From the NCBI RefSeq assembly GCF_006439015.1, contig NZ_RCZG01000001.1:620001-684000 (forward strand): a stretch of DNA of 64,000 nt. The letters are read 5' to 3'. A program made the position numbers and the translations under genes. How positions within the stretch are numbered: position 1 is the first letter of the stretch; each line of letters opens with the position of its first letter. This document shows, piece after piece, positions 63,702-64,000 of this stretch. Below the pieces are notes generated by a model. The model was not told the origin of the DNA and made no database searches. It was given only the letters and a program-made list of their open reading frames with translations. Source of the stretch: Mycolicibacterium hodleri (GTDB lineage Bacteria > Actinomycetota > Actinomycetes > Mycobacteriales > Mycobacteriaceae).

Positions 63702-64000
63702 TTACGCGAGGTCGGCGACTTCCACCTGCTTGATCGGACCGGTGAACCACTTCTTCACCGATACGTGCCAGTAGATCCACAGCAGTATCAGCACGGCGCC
63801 GACGAGGATCGGGGTGTAGTTGACGTACTTCCACTCGAAACCGGGATCCCACGGCGCGCCCAGGTTGGACGTCGGGAAGAGCGCGATGATGGACGTGACG
63901 ATGATCTCGACGAGGGCGACCGGCGCCATCCACTTGTGGTGCCCGCGGAGATTCCACTTGCCCACCGGGAAGGAGTCGCCCGCCTTCCAGCGGTAGTAGA
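63702..64000 (-). CDS. Amino-acid permease (APC type), C-terminal part cut by window edge
   Basis: The minus-strand frame is open to the right edge, and about 99 residues are visible: YYRWKAGDSFPVGKWNLRGHHKWMAPVALVEIIVTSIIALFP with two further helices and a KQVEVADLA tail. This is the end of a large APC-type amino-acid permease. The GTG at 63965 is internal. It is convergent with the SNF2 gene, 19 bases between stops. Confidence 0.7.
   Translation of the reverse strand, partial: YYRWKAGDSFPVGKWNLRGHHKWMAPVALVEIIVTSIIALFPTSNLGAPWDPGFEWKYVNYTPILVGAVLILLWIYWHVSVKKWFTGPIKQVEVADLA

Overview
The window is high-GC actinobacterial DNA and almost certainly comes from a fast-growing environmental mycobacterium (Mycolicibacterium-like). 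The evidence is protein identity recalled for xerC, rpsB-tsf, amiC, pyrH-frr-cdsA, rlmN, MPT83/MPT70-like fasciclins, dxr-rip1-ispG, the Rv2867c- and Rv2864c-like genes and mapB. These appear in the order of the M. tuberculosis Rv2894c to Rv2861c backbone, read here on the + strand. Many genes also show mycobacterial leaderless starts, with a TAnnnT -10 box about 6-7 nt before ATG or GTG.

Layout. 1-7.5 kb: end of a siderophore-interacting protein, a lactate monooxygenase/alcohol dehydrogenase pair, an unusual ABC-ATPase/septum-formation fusion, a flavin monooxygenase-like protein and a membrane protein. 7.7-12.7 kb: conserved xerC, M23 peptidase, rpsB, tsf, amiC. 12.8-19 kb: accessory FtsX/MacB-type ABC exporter, then an amine permease plus copper amine oxidase operon. 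19.2-25.7 kb: Rv2887-type MarR divergent from a methyltransferase, then pyrH-frr-cdsA and rlmN, with an EamA/LysR pair inserted. 25.8-37.0 kb: an accessory catabolic and lipid block (aldehyde dehydrogenase, two paralogous TetRs, CoA-transferase, secreted lipase-like protein, SnoaL, acyl-CoA dehydrogenase, F420 oxidoreductase, DUF427, WS/DGAT). 37-45 kb: DUF2631, photolyase, allantoinase-like, cell-wall amidase, SDR, a broken 13E12/HNH gene, deazaflavin and NmrA oxidoreductases, SigI-like sigma factor. 45-57 kb: MPT70/MPT83-like fasciclins, dxr-rip1-ispG, GNAT, penicillin-binding lipoprotein, DUF1707, thioesterase, mapB, cobQ. 57-64 kb: degenerate hydrolases, a lipoprotein with a nucleotidyltransferase-like motif, a small two-gene membrane module, a SWIM/SNF2 helicase and the end of an amino-acid permease.

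The most unusual signals are regulatory or repetitive. (1) A 26-27 bp motif, TTTACAA-N13/14-TGTCAC, occurs five times between 27.3 and 35.5 kb, next to two paralogous TetR regulators and the genes they probably control. (2) The SigI-like ECF gene and the divergent NmrA gene have mirrored promoters, TGTAACT-N16-CGTC, on both strands. (3) A family of short GAGCGAAGCGAC repeats sits in frame inside dxr and a DUF1707 gene and forms a chain of overlapping mini-ORFs between two ABC permease genes. (4) A DrrA-like ATPase is fused through one membrane helix to two septum-formation domains. (5) A perfect 232-bp tandem duplication breaks a 13E12/HNH gene, and a secreted nucleoside hydrolase has decayed to a remnant.
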